From JACVRW01 sp963764665 (GTDB taxonomy: Bacteria; Actinomycetota; Thermoleophilia; Solirubrobacterales; Thermoleophilaceae), in contig CAVXTL010000022.1 in the NCBI GenBank assembly GCA_963764665.1, forward strand, positions 118,237 to 182,236: DNA of 64,000 nucleotides. Reading direction: 5' to 3'. Shown piece by piece: positions 24,472 through 35,300 of this stretch (position 1 is its first letter; every line of letters begins with the position of its first letter). The translations under genes were made by a program, and so were the position numbers. Under the pieces are notes generated by a model, which did no database searches, had not been told where the DNA came from, and saw only the letters and a list, made by a program, of their open reading frames with translations.

Positions 24472-25235
24472 GGAGAACCGCGCACGTAGTCCACGGCCAG
24501 CTCCGGTACGTGATCCGGCTGCGGGCCAGGCGGCCTGTCCGGGAAGTCGAACACGGCGACCATCATCTGCAGCGGGTAGTCCGGGGCCTGGTGGACGGTC
24601 TTCACCTGCTCACCGTCGACGAAGAAGTCCACCCGCCCGGACCGCCAGTGCGCGGCGTAGACGTGGAACTCGGCCACGTCGATCGCCAACTCCGGCGCGT
24701 CGAACTCCTCGGTCAGTGCCGGATCGCGGAACGGGTGCACCCCCATGCCCACCGCCGCGGTCGGCGTGCCGTCCCTGGTCGCCAGGGCGTCGCCGAAGAC
24801 CTCGAACACGCAGATCTCGCCGCAGCGCGGGGGCTCGTCCTCCAGCCCCACCATCCACACCGAGGCCATCGAGCGCGGGCTGAGATCCATCCGGGCGCGC
24901 ACCTCGATCTGCCCGTAGTGCGGCGTCCAACCCCATTGGGTCGGCTGAGATTCGCGCACCACCAGGCCGTCGCGGAACGGCTGCTGTCCGATGGTGCTGC
25001 CGGCCGGCCCTGAGAACACCCCGGACTGGATGCCCGAGACCCTCAGCGGGTCGTGATCGGCGGGGCACCACATGCCCTGCTCGGGCGGGATGGTCAGCCG
25101 CAGCTCGGACCAGGACGTCGCGTACGTGGCGGCACTCTCCGCCCGGGAGCTCCACTGCGGCAGGTAGTGCGGGATCCAGACCGATGTGTCGAGGTCCGGA
25201 GCGTCGAAATCGTCCGAGAACTCCGGGTCGGCCAC
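24468..25235 (-). CDS. Glycoside hydrolase family 16-like protein
   Basis: A 255-residue jelly-roll protein resembling GH16 glucanases. Visible pieces are DDFDAPDLDTSVWIPHYLP, ITVRARM-like strand EVRARMDLSPRSMASVWMVG, and the active-site strand CGEICVFEVFG. The GH16 pattern ExDxxE reads E140-I-C-V-F-E145: both glutamates (nucleophile and acid/base) are kept but the central Asp is Cys 142. A later WRSGRVDFFVDGEQVKTVHQAPDYPLQMMV is also typical. No signal peptide is seen from the GTG start at 25235, so the protein may be intracellular, or the true start lies elsewhere. The 3' end overlaps polX by 4 bp. Confidence 0.78.
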   Translation of the reverse strand: MADPEFSDDFDAPDLDTSVWIPHYLPQWSSRAESAATYATSWSELRLTIPPEQGMWCPADHDPLRVSGIQSGVFSGPAGSTIGQQPFRDGLVVRESQPTQWGWTPHYGQIEVRARMDLSPRSMASVWMVGLEDEPPRCGEICVFEVFGDALATRDGTPTAAVGMGVHPFRDPALTEEFDAPELAIDVAEFHVYAAHWRSGRVDFFVDGEQVKTVHQAPDYPLQMMVAVFDFPDRPPGPQPDHVPELAVDYVRGSP

Positions 25236-25283
25236 GGCTCGGATCTTGGCACCCGTGCCCGTGGGGCGCTGTAATTGCGCCCG

Positions 25284-25763
25284 ATGCCCAGAGTCCGGCT
25301 GCGCGACATCGCGACCTTGGAGGACCAGGCGGCGGTCATGGGCCTGCGACTCGGCCCCGGTCAGGACCAGTACCTCAACTCGATGGAGGAGATCTTCGAG
25401 GAGGCCGAGACGGACCGGCGCGCGATGCCCCACCCGTGGGCGGTGCACGACACGGCGACCGGCGCGCTCGTGGGCTTCACGATGATCAGCGACAACATCC
25501 CGCAGCCGATGGACGACGACCTGGTCGGCCCGTACTACCTCTGGAAGCTGCTGATCGACGAGCCGCTCCAGCGCCACGGCTACGGCACGGCCACGCTCGA
25601 CGCGGTCGTGGACTACCTCGGGACGCGCCCGGGTGCCGACGTGCTCTACACGAGCTGCGCCGACGGCCCGGGGTCGCCCCGCGGGTTCTACCTCCGCTAC
25701 GGCTTCACGGACACGGGCAGGGTCATGTGGGGCGAGAACGTGCTCGCGCTCGGCCTCGCCTAG
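25284..25763 (+). CDS. GNAT-family N-acetyltransferase
   Basis: A 159-residue GNAT protein with RLRDIATLEDQAAVMGLRLGPGQDQYL at the start, a strand YYLWKLLIDEPLQRHGYGTATLDAVVDYL containing the acetyl-CoA loop Q-R-H-G-Y-G, and GSPRGFYLRYGFTDTGRVMWGE at the end. This pattern is shared with spermine/spermidine-type acetyltransferases, though the acceptor cannot be assigned. ATG 25284 is preferred to an in-frame TTG three codons earlier. It is divergent from the GH16-like gene. Confidence 0.88.
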   Translation: MPRVRLRDIATLEDQAAVMGLRLGPGQDQYLNSMEEIFEEAETDRRAMPHPWAVHDTATGALVGFTMISDNIPQPMDDDLVGPYYLWKLLIDEPLQRHGYGTATLDAVVDYLGTRPGADVLYTSCADGPGSPRGFYLRYGFTDTGRVMWGENVLALGLA

Positions 25764-25777
25764 CCCGATCGACGCGG

Positions 25778-26656
25778 TCAGGCGTCGAGGATCGTCAAGT
25801 CGAGCTCGCGCAGGCGCTCGGCGTCGGCGAGCCAGTCCATCTCGACGATCCTGCCGCCCTTGACGGTGAAGGCCCCCACCGAGAAGGGCTGGCCGTCCCG
25901 CATCGCGACCACACCCACCGCGCCGTTCACGAGCGCCGGCTTCATGGCGAGCTCCAGCCGCGAATAGAACTTCGCCTGGCCGGCGACCGCGGCCGCCCCC
26001 CGGACCTCCTGTGTCCTGCCGGGGCCGAAGTCGGATCGGAGGACGACGTCGGGATCGAGGAGTCCGACCAACCGGTCGAACTCCCCCTCGCGCGCGGCCG
26101 CGAGGAAGGCCTCGACCACCTCGCGCTGAGCGTTCACGTCGGCGTCGGGAACGGTGTTCTCAGCCCGCACGCGGCGGCGGGCGCGGCTCGCCAGCTGGCG
26201 GGTCGCCTCGGGGGAGCGGTCGACGATCGGCGCGATCTCGTCGAAGGGCACGGCGAAGATGTCGTGGAGCACGAACGAGAGTCGCTCCGGGGGGCTCAGC
26301 GTCTCGAGCACCACGAGCAGCGCCAGACCCACGGAGTCGGCCAGCAGCGCCTCGTGCTCGGGGTCCGTGCCGTCGACGCGGTCGATGATCGGCTCCGGCA
26401 CGTGCACGGCGTCGAGCGGCTCCTCACGACGCGTCTGGCGTGAGCGCAGCGTGTTCAGCGACACGCGTCCGACCACGGTCGTCAGCCACGCGCCGAGGTT
26501 GTCGATCTCGTCGGCATCCGAGCGACTGAGCCGCAGCCAGGCTTCCTGGACGGCGTCGTCGGCCTCGCTCACCGAGCCCAGCATGCGGTAGGCCACCGCC
26601 CGCAGGCGGCCTCGGTGCTCCTCGAATCGCTCCGCCAGCCAGTCGCGCTCATTCAT
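25778..26656 (-). CDS. ECF41-group RNA polymerase sigma factor (SigJ type) with SnoaL-like C-terminus
   Basis: A 292-residue sigma factor with region 2 (EHRGRLRAVAYRMLGSVSEADDAVQEAWLRLSR, about 13-45), region 4 (LSPPERLSFVLHDIFAVPFDEIAPIVDRSPEATRQLASRARRRV, about 120-165) and a SnoaL/NTF2-like C-terminal domain of about 110 residues (AQREVVEAFLAAAREGEFDRLVGLLDPDVVLRSDF). ECF41 proteins carry this built-in regulatory domain instead of an anti-sigma factor. The start ATG 26656 has a perfect AGGAGGA 9 nt upstream. It faces an epimerase gene, and ECF41 factors are known to be paired with carboxymuconolactone decarboxylase, oxidoreductase or epimerase genes. Matches to the ECF41 promoter lie on both sides of the gap. 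Confidence 0.93.
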   Translation of the reverse strand: MNERDWLAERFEEHRGRLRAVAYRMLGSVSEADDAVQEAWLRLSRSDADEIDNLGAWLTTVVGRVSLNTLRSRQTRREEPLDAVHVPEPIIDRVDGTDPEHEALLADSVGLALLVVLETLSPPERLSFVLHDIFAVPFDEIAPIVDRSPEATRQLASRARRRVRAENTVPDADVNAQREVVEAFLAAAREGEFDRLVGLLDPDVVLRSDFGPGRTQEVRGAAAVAGQAKFYSRLELAMKPALVNGAVGVVAMRDGQPFSVGAFTVKGGRIVEMDWLADAERLRELDLTILDA

Positions 26657-26657
26657 C

Positions 26658-26684
26658 GGTCACATTCCTCCTCTGTTTCGGGTC
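26658..26684 (+). promoter_or_regulatory. ECF41-type promoter of the epimerase gene
   Basis: GGTCACA at 26658-26664, 16 nt, then GGTC at 26681-26684. The published ECF41 target is TGTCACA-N16-CGTC, so 6 of 7 and 3 of 4 positions match with exact spacing. Transcription would start near 26690, about 49 nt before ATG 26739. The spacer contains the ribosome site of the opposite sigma-factor gene. Confidence 0.68.
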
Positions 26685-26694
26685 ATACCCAATA

Positions 26695-26721
26695 GACCCC
26701 CGAAACCCCGCCTGTGTGACG
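26695..26721 (-). promoter_or_regulatory. ECF41-type promoter of the sigma-factor gene itself
   Basis: On the minus strand, CGTCACA (26721-26715), 16 nt, then GGTC (26698-26695), again 6 of 7 and 3 of 4 matches to TGTCACA-N16-CGTC. The start point would be near 26688, giving a leader of about 30 nt with AGGAGGA. The same GTCACA-N16-GGTC core as the opposite promoter argues that one sigma factor reads both. Confidence 0.68.
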
Positions 26722-26738
26722 GCGGGAAGGAGAACGCA

Positions 26739-27714
26739 ATGCGAGTCTTCGTCGTAGGAGCAAGCGGCGCGATCGGAACCCGGCTCGTGCCCCAGCTGAT
26801 CGACGCGCGGCCACGAGGTGGTCGGCACGGCCACGTCGCCCGCGCGGGCCGAGCGCGTACGCGCTCAGGGCGCGGAGGCGATCGTGCTCGACCTGCTCGA
26901 GCCCGCCGCCGTGCGCAGGGCCGTCCTCGAGGCTCGGCCCGACGCGATCGTCCACGAGGCGACCGGCCTCGCCAACGTGAAGTTCTCCCGGAACATGGAT
27001 CGCGCCTTCGAGCAGACCAACCGGTTGCGGACCGAGGGCATCGACACGCTGCTGGCCGCCGCCCGCGAGGCCGAGGTGAGCCGGTTCGTCGCCCAGAGCT
27101 TCGCCACCATGCGCCACGTCCGCGAGGGCGGGATGGTCAAGACCGAGAACGACCCGCTCGACCCGACCCCGCCAGAGGCGATGCGCAAGGGCCAGGCTGC
27201 CATGCGCTACCTCGACGAGACGGTCCCGGCCGCCGGCGGCGTGGTGCTGCGGTACGGCGTCTTCTACGGCGCGGACAACGACGGGCTGATCGAGCCCGTG
27301 CGCAAGCGCCAGTTCCCGATCGTGGGCGACGGCGGCGGCGTTTCCTCCTGGATCCACCTCGACGACGCCGCCGCAGGGACCGTGCTGGCTCTCGAGCACG
27401 ACGTGACCGGCATCTACAACATCGTCGACGACGATCCCGCCCCGACACGCGAGTGGCTGCCGGTGCTCGCGGAGGCTCTCGGCGCCAAGCCGCCCCGCCA
27501 CTTCCCCGTCTGGCTCGCCCGGCTGTTCGGGGGCGAGATCGCGGTGATGATGGGAACGGAGTCGCGGGGTGTGTCGAATGCGAAGGCGAAGCGGGAGCTT
27601 GGGTGGGAGCTGCGGCATCCCAGCTGGCGAGAGGGGTTTGCGGTTGCCTACGCGTCGAGTACACGGGCGTCGGGTACGAATCCCGCCCGGTCGGTGGAGC
27701 AGGTCGCTCAGTGA
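26739..27714 (+). pseudogene. NAD(P)-dependent epimerase/dehydratase, frameshifted near codon 22
   Basis: An extended-SDR protein of about 325 residues split over two frames. From ATG 26739 (AAGGAGAA upstream) the Rossmann start MRVFVVGASGAIGTRLVPQL is read normally to about 26804. The continuation RGHEVVGTATSPARAERV and all the rest, including the region around MRYLDETVP and VSSWIHLDDAAAGTVLALEH, is in the +1 frame and runs to 27714. A single extra base in GACGCGCGGCC explains it. Apart from this one shift the gene looks complete. It is the expected epimerase partner of the adjacent ECF41 sigma factor and has its own ECF41-type promoter. It could be a real mutation or an assembly error. Confidence 0.78.
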
Positions 27715-27741
27715 GTTGGTCGGCGTTGGTACGTTGCTGAC

Positions 27742-28267
27742 GTGGCGGAGGCACCGGATCGCCAGGAGCTCCTGACCGCTCTGACGACGGAGCACTTCAC
27801 GCTCCAGGGCGCCCGCTCGCAGACCGCGAGTGAGAGCGCTTCCCGCGCCTCGCTCTACATCCTGTCGGTCTCCAGCGCCCTGGTGGCGCTGGGGTTCATC
27901 GGCCAGGCATCGGAGATCGGCGCCAGCTTCGACGTCTTCGCCCTCACCGTTCTCCCGACGCTCTACGTACTCGGCGTGTTCACCTTCGTGCGCGTGGTCG
28001 AGTGCGGTGCGGAGGACTTCCGCTACGGCGTCGCAATCAACCGGATCCGCAACTGGGCACGACGACGGACGAGGAGTGTTCGAGAACGCCGCGGTGCCGC
28101 CCGAGCGGCGCAAGCAGTTCTTCACCTTCGCGACGGTCGTCGCCGTGATCAGCAGCGTGTCGGTGGCAGCGCGATCGCGATCGCGCTCGGTGCGACCGCC
28201 GATGCCTCGCTCGGCGTGGCCGCGGGCGCGGGCGGCGCAGTGGCGCTCCTCTCCCTCGCCGCAGTAG
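27742..28267 (+). pseudogene. Disrupted two-helix membrane protein, unknown function
   Basis: The first 104 codons from ATG 27742 read cleanly: a charged start, then SRASLYILSVSSALVALGFIG and a second hydrophobic segment FALTVLPTLYVLGVFTFVRVVE, then GVAINRIRN. At about 28055 the sense continues in the next frame (HDDGRGVFENAAVPPERRKQFFTF), and at about 28160 it returns to the first frame with VGGSAIAIALGATADASLG, another hydrophobic stretch. A run of residues normally expected between IRN and HDD also seems to be missing. Two shifts in 110 bases plus a deletion suggest decay. The product family is unknown to me. Confidence 0.62.
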
Positions 28268-28300
28268 GTCCGACAACCGCGGCGCCGGCCGCCACCCCGG

Positions 28301-29998
28301 TCAAATGCTTCTGCGGAGCTCGCATTTCGCGCGGTCGCGGCCGGGGCCCCCGCTGCAGCGGTCGCGGCCTGTGCCGCCGCCGAGGCGGTCCTTGCCACTC
28401 TGTCCGTCGAGGCGGTCGCTCGAGCTGCCGCCGTCGAGGCGATCGTTGCCGCTGCCGCCCTTGAGCTTGTCCTTGCCGCTCTGGCCGTAGATCCGGTCGT
28501 TGCCGGACTCGCCGCTGATCGAGTCGTTACCGGTGCCGGCGCAGATCAGGTCGTTGCCGCGGCCGCCCTTGATGGTGTCGTTGCCTCCCAGGGCAACGAT
28601 CACGTCTGACCGGCGGGTGCCGCGCAGTCGGTTCTTGCGCGATGTGCCGACGATCGTTGCCCGCTTGCCCGCGCAGCGGGGCACACCCGACGACCCGCCG
28701 CCACCGCCCGGACCGCCGCCCGGACCGCCGCCGGGCCCGCCCCCGGCCGGACCGCCGCCCGCGCTGGCCGGATCCCCGTCCAGCCTGGCGGCAAAGGCGT
28801 CGCCCGCGGTCAGACCGGCGACGAGAATGCGGCCGTTCGCCTGCAACGCCATCCCCAGAGCGCGTTGGAATCCAGGGCCGACCGTCTGCAGGCCGTCGTA
28901 GCTGAACGTCGTGTCGATGGACCCTCCGGGCTGAAGCCTCACGAGGGCCGCCACCTCCTCGTTGTCGCGCCTCCCGCCCAACACGATCTTGCCGTTCGCC
29001 TGGAGCGCGGCGCTGTATATCCGCAGGGGCGTGTCCACACGACCGCCCCCACCGAAGCCCGTGTCGAACGAGCCGTCCGGGTTCAGCCGAACCGCGGAGA
29101 GACCGGCGTTGTCCAGGCCGACCACGATCCGCTGATCGGGCTGCACCAGCAGGGTACGTGCAGGGCCGTCGCTACTGGTGACCCTGAGCATGCCGTCGTC
29201 ATCGAAGCCGGAATCGGGTGAGCCGTCGGGGTTGAGGCGCGCCACCCCGAAGCCGCCCCCACTGCCGCCGGACCCGGTCACGACGATCTTGCCGTTCCCC
29301 TGGAGCGCGACCGCGTAGGGAACGCTGATGTCCTCGACGTTGAACTCGATCTGGGCCGCCCCGTCCTCGGAGAAGTTCGGGTCGGGCGAGCCATCGGGGT
29401 TGAAGCGCGCCACGCCGAAGTTGTTGCCGGTGACGACGCCCACCACGACGATCTTGCCGTCGGGCTGGACGAGCACGTCTGCGGCGGTGCCGAAACTGGG
29501 ATCGAAACCCTGATCGGCGAGGAAGAGCTGGCCTTCGTCGCCGAAGCCGACGTCGATCGAGCCGTCGGGATTGAGCCGGACGAGCGTCGGGTCCCTCTCA
29601 GCATCGAGGGTCGCGTCGGCGGCGACGATGATCTTCCCGTCGCTCTGCAGGGCGCCGGCGTTGCCCTTTTCCACCGCTCCCAGCAGGATCTCACGCGTAC
29701 CGTCGCCGTCGAAGCTCATGTCCGGCGAGCCGTCGAGGTTCAGGCGCGTTACGAGGATGTCGTTCGAGGCACGGCCGTCACCGACGAGGACGATCTTCCC
29801 GTCGGGTTGCCGGAACACGTCCCTCGCCGCATCGACGCCGCCGAAGTCCAGAGTCGTGCGGCCGTCGCCGTCGAAGCTGTTGTCGAGGTCGCCAGGTGCG
29901 GCGAGGGCAGTTGCGGCCCCGAGCGCGAGCGTGGCGATGCCGAGCGCGAGCGCCTTGCTGTGCGCGCGAAACCGAAAACGACGACGCTGCTGGGTCAA
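28301..29998 (-). CDS. Secreted delta-60 repeat protein with C-terminal RTX calcium-binding repeats
   Basis: A 565-residue exported protein with an Arg-rich signal peptide (about 1-33, ending ATALAAPGD). Seven or so delta-60 repeats follow, each with a core like LDNSFDGDGRT and LQSDGKIIVAA or VQPDGKIVVVG, giving an all-beta solenoid or propeller. A Gly-rich linker (GGGPGGGPGGGPGGGGG, about 415-445) leads to a C-terminal set of RTX nonapeptides (GGNDTIKGG, GTGNDSISG, GSGNDRLDGG, GTGRDRCSGG), which bind calcium when outside the cell. It ends with a pair of cysteines. The role may be adhesion or surface display. The GC-rich coding repeats are protein repeats, not a DNA repeat array. Confidence 0.88.
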   Translation of the reverse strand: MTQQRRRFRFRAHSKALALGIATLALGAATALAAPGDLDNSFDGDGRTTLDFGGVDAARDVFRQPDGKIVLVGDGRASNDILVTRLNLDGSPDMSFDGDGTREILLGAVEKGNAGALQSDGKIIVAADATLDAERDPTLVRLNPDGSIDVGFGDEGQLFLADQGFDPSFGTAADVLVQPDGKIVVVGVVTGNNFGVARFNPDGSPDPNFSEDGAAQIEFNVEDISVPYAVALQGNGKIVVTGSGGSGGGFGVARLNPDGSPDSGFDDDGMLRVTSSDGPARTLLVQPDQRIVVGLDNAGLSAVRLNPDGSFDTGFGGGGRVDTPLRIYSAALQANGKIVLGGRRDNEEVAALVRLQPGGSIDTTFSYDGLQTVGPGFQRALGMALQANGRILVAGLTAGDAFAARLDGDPASAGGGPAGGGPGGGPGGGPGGGGGSSGVPRCAGKRATIVGTSRKNRLRGTRRSDVIVALGGNDTIKGGRGNDLICAGTGNDSISGESGNDRIYGQSGKDKLKGGSGNDRLDGGSSSDRLDGQSGKDRLGGGTGRDRCSGGPGRDRAKCELRRSI

Positions 29999-30088
29999 GC
30001 TGTTCCCCCTGCCGTTGGACGCTGCGATGCCTTCGCACCCCTAAAGGGATGCTTCCGCCCCCCACTCCCGGCCCGCTGGTGACCAGTG

Positions 30089-30106
30089 GGGTGGGAAATC
30101 CCACCC
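30089..30106 (-). terminator. Hairpin downstream of prfB
   Basis: On the minus strand GGGTGGG, loop ATTT, CCCACCC, a perfect 7-bp GC stem 28 nt after the prfB stop codon. No U-tract follows, as is common in high-GC genomes. A neighbouring palindrome, CTGGTGACCAG at 30076-30086, could instead act in the promoter of the delta-60 gene. Confidence 0.5.
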
Positions 30107-30134
30107 TACGGGCCGTGAACGGGGAAAACCAGCC

Positions 30135-31239
30135 CTAACCCGAGGAGGCGCCGGCGGCCACCCCGGCCCGCCGGTTCAGCTCGGCCCGCACCAGCTTGTC
30201 CAGGTCCCCGTCCAGCACCCCCTGCACGTTCCCGACCTCCACGTCGGTCCGGTGGTCCTTCACCATCGTGTACGGCTGCAGCACGTAGGAGCGGATCTGG
30301 GACCCCCACCCCACGTCCAGCGCCTCGCCGCGCTCCTTCGCGATCGCCTCTTGGCGCTTGCGCTCCTCAAGCTCGGTCAGCTTCGCGCGCAGCATCGTCA
30401 TCGCCGTGTTCTTGTTCGCCGACTGGGAGCGCTCGTTCTGGCACTGCACCACGATGCCGGTCGGGCGGTGCGTGATCCGCACCGCCGAGTCGGTCTTGTT
30501 CACGTGCTGGCCACCGGCGCCTGACGCTCGGTAGGTGTCGATCTGCAGGTCGTCGGGCTCGATCTCCACCTCGCCCGTGTCCTCCATCAGCGGCGCCACC
30601 TCCAGGCCGGCGAAGGCCGTGTGCCGACGCGACTGCGCGTCGAACGGCGATATCCGCACCAGCCGGTGCACGCCCTTCTCAGCCGAGAAGAGCCCGTAGG
30701 CATTCTCGCCGCGCGCGATGAAGGTGGCCGACTTGATCCCAGCCTCCTCCCCCGCTGACACCTCGGCCACCTCGACCTTCATCCCGCGGCGCTCCGCCCA
30801 GCGCATCTCCATCCGCAGCAGCATCTCGGCCCAGTCCTGCGAGTCGGTGCCGCCGGCGCCGGCGTTGACGGTGACCACGGCATCGCCGCCGTCGTACTCG
30901 CCGCCGAACAGGCGCGCCTCCTCCAGCTCGGCCAGCCGGGAGTCGATCGACGTCCGCTGCTCCTCGAGCTCGGCGGCCATCATCTCGTCCTCCTCCGCCA
31001 GCTCCACGAGGGTGTCGAGGTCGTCGATGTCCCGCTCGAGCGAGCGATAGGACTCGGCGCGGCGCGCGAGCGAGGAGTGCTCGGCGGACACCTTGGTGGC
31101 GCGGTCCTGGTCGTCCCAGAACCCGGGGGCCTGCATCTGCCCCTCGAGCTCGCCTATGCGCTGCTCTAGCCCAGCGGGGTCAAAGATAGTCCGCGAGCAG
31201 CTTCAGCTGGTCGCGGAGGCCACTGGAGTCGGCAGACAT
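30135..31239 (-). CDS. prfB: Peptide chain release factor 2, with programmed +1 frameshift
   Basis: RF2 reads UGA and UAA stop codons. The gene is in two frames. ATG 31239 opens an 18-codon lead ending TAT CTT TGA; the second frame continues from GAC (31181-31179) with DPAGLEQRIGELEGQMQ to the stop at 30135, giving 367 residues in all. The RF2 anticodon-like SPF is in VRISPFDAQS and the catalytic GGQ in SGAGGQHVNKT, so this is RF2 rather than RF1. The in-frame UGA gives the known autoregulation: low RF2 allows slippage and more RF2. ATG 31239 directly follows the secA stop codon with no spacing, so the two are co-translated. An annotation starting at ATG 31136 would miss the first 34 residues. 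Confidence 0.95.
31180..31188 (-). other. prfB programmed +1 ribosomal frameshift site
   Basis: The minus strand reads TAT CTT TGA C, identical to the E. coli prfB slippery core. The ribosome pauses at UGA (31182-31180) and the Leu tRNA on CUU slips to UUU. The internal Shine-Dalgarno stimulator AGGGGG of E. coli is replaced by the weaker GCGGAC immediately before TAT. Confidence 0.92.
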
Positions 31240-34125
<2,886 letters not shown>

Positions 34126-34179
34126 TTCAAAGACGGTAGCAAGGGGGCGGGAGCGCTCTGGAGCTGTCGCGAAGGGGAT

Positions 34180-34524
34180 TCAGGCGGGACGCGGGGCCTC
34201 TGGCGAGGCCCCTCTGCGGGGGCGCGCGCGCCGCTTGTCACGGTGCTTCTTCACCTGACGTGCCAAGTCCTCTGCGAGCAGGTTGATCGAATGCGTCATG
34301 TCGGGCGAGCGCTCCGTGGCGCGCAGGGTCACGCCCTTCAGGTGCAGCGTGGCCTCGGCGATCTGCGAATCCTTGATGGAGGGGTTGCTCTCCTCGCGCA
34401 GCTCCACCTCGAGCTCGGCCAGGGGCGAGACCTGCCGGGCCACCTTCGCGAGCTTCTTCTCGACGCGAGCTCTGAGCTCGGCCTCGACTGTCGCGTCGTT
34501 GCGGCCCTTGACCTGGATGCGCAT
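34180..34524 (-). CDS. hpf: Ribosome hibernation-promoting factor (short HPF/YfiA type)
   Basis: A 114-residue S30AE-domain protein: MRIQVKGRNDATVEAELRARVEKKLAKVARQ, then LAELEVELREESNPSIKDSQIAEATLHLKG and SPDMTHSINLLAEDLARQVKKHRDK, with a basic tail. It binds the 30S A/P-site region of idle ribosomes. The C-terminal dimerisation domain of long HPF is missing, so this version alone should not make 100S dimers. The ATG at 34524 with AGGAGGG upstream is preferred to a longer in-frame start at 34605. Upstream of secA and co-oriented with it, a common actinobacterial order. Confidence 0.92.
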   Translation of the reverse strand: MRIQVKGRNDATVEAELRARVEKKLAKVARQVSPLAELEVELREESNPSIKDSQIAEATLHLKGVTLRATERSPDMTHSINLLAEDLARQVKKHRDKRRARPRRGASPEAPRPA

Positions 34525-34605
34525 CGGCCCTCCTGGGTAGCGGCGGCTGCTGGCTTCCGATGGTAGTGGCCGTCCGAGGCGTAGGGAAGGGCCTTCGGGA
34601 AACAC

Positions 34606-35241
34606 TCAAAGCCGCCCCAGCGTGCGCGCGTAGGTGACCGCCAGGACCGGCTCGCAGCCGGCTCCGCGGAGGGCGCTCGCGCAGGCCGCGAGGGTCGCTC
34701 CGGTGGTGGCCACGTCGTCCACCAGGACCGCCCGGCCGACCCGCGCGGCGGCGTCCCCCGCCCGCATGGAGCCCGCCAGGGCGCGCGTGCGCTCGGCGCG
34801 GTCGCGGCCCACCTGGGTGCCGGGCCCGGCGCGGCGCTGGAGGCACTCGACGACCGTGCAGCCGGTGCGCCGGCCGAGTGCGCGTGCGAGCACGAGCGCC
34901 TGGTTGAAGCCGCGGCTGCGCGCGCGGGAGCGCGCGAGCGGGACCGGCACCAGCGCCGCTCCCTCGAAGAGGCCGTCGGGCGCGGTGGCCGCGATGGCCG
35001 CCGCCATGGAGTCCGCCACGGCCAGCGCGGAACGGAACTTCAACGCGCGCACGAGCGCGCGGGCCGGGCCCTCATACGCGACCGCGGAGAAGCAAGGCAC
35101 GCCGGCGAGGTCGACCAGGTCCGGCGGCAGGCGCCGCAACCCGCGCGCGCATGCGCGACAGAGCGGACTGCCGCGCGCGGCCGGCGCGGAACAGCCCCAG
35201 CAGAGCGGAGGCGCCACCAGTGCCGCGAGCCGGGTGAGCAT
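34606..35241 (-). CDS. ComF-family phosphoribosyltransferase-like protein
   Basis: About 211 residues. An N-terminal cysteine cluster (CWGCSAPAARGSPLCRAC, likely a zinc ribbon) is followed by YEGPARALVRALKFRSALAVADSM, PVPLARSRARSRGFNQALVLARAL and the PRPP loop VLVDDVATTGATL. This is the ComF/GntX family: ComF helps DNA uptake in competent bacteria, but most members have no tested role. The start at ATG 35241 places the zinc ribbon near the N-terminus; a GTG at 35292 would add 17 basic residues. It is divergent from ctaG. Confidence 0.88.
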   Translation of the reverse strand: MLTRLAALVAPPLCWGCSAPAARGSPLCRACARGLRRLPPDLVDLAGVPCFSAVAYEGPARALVRALKFRSALAVADSMAAAIAATAPDGLFEGAALVPVPLARSRARSRGFNQALVLARALGRRTGCTVVECLQRRAGPGTQVGRDRAERTRALAGSMRAGDAAARVGRAVLVDDVATTGATLAACASALRGAGCEPVLAVTYARTLGRL

Positions 35242-35300
35242 CTGTCGAGCCTGGCGGCGGGCGGCCGACCGGTGGGCGCGCCAATGCCACAATCGCGTGC

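Noticed and set aside
28301..28620. Regularly spaced similar DNA segments resembling a repeat array
   Set aside because: They encode RTX nonapeptides in frame; repeats vary at third positions and there are no unique spacers, so not CRISPR.
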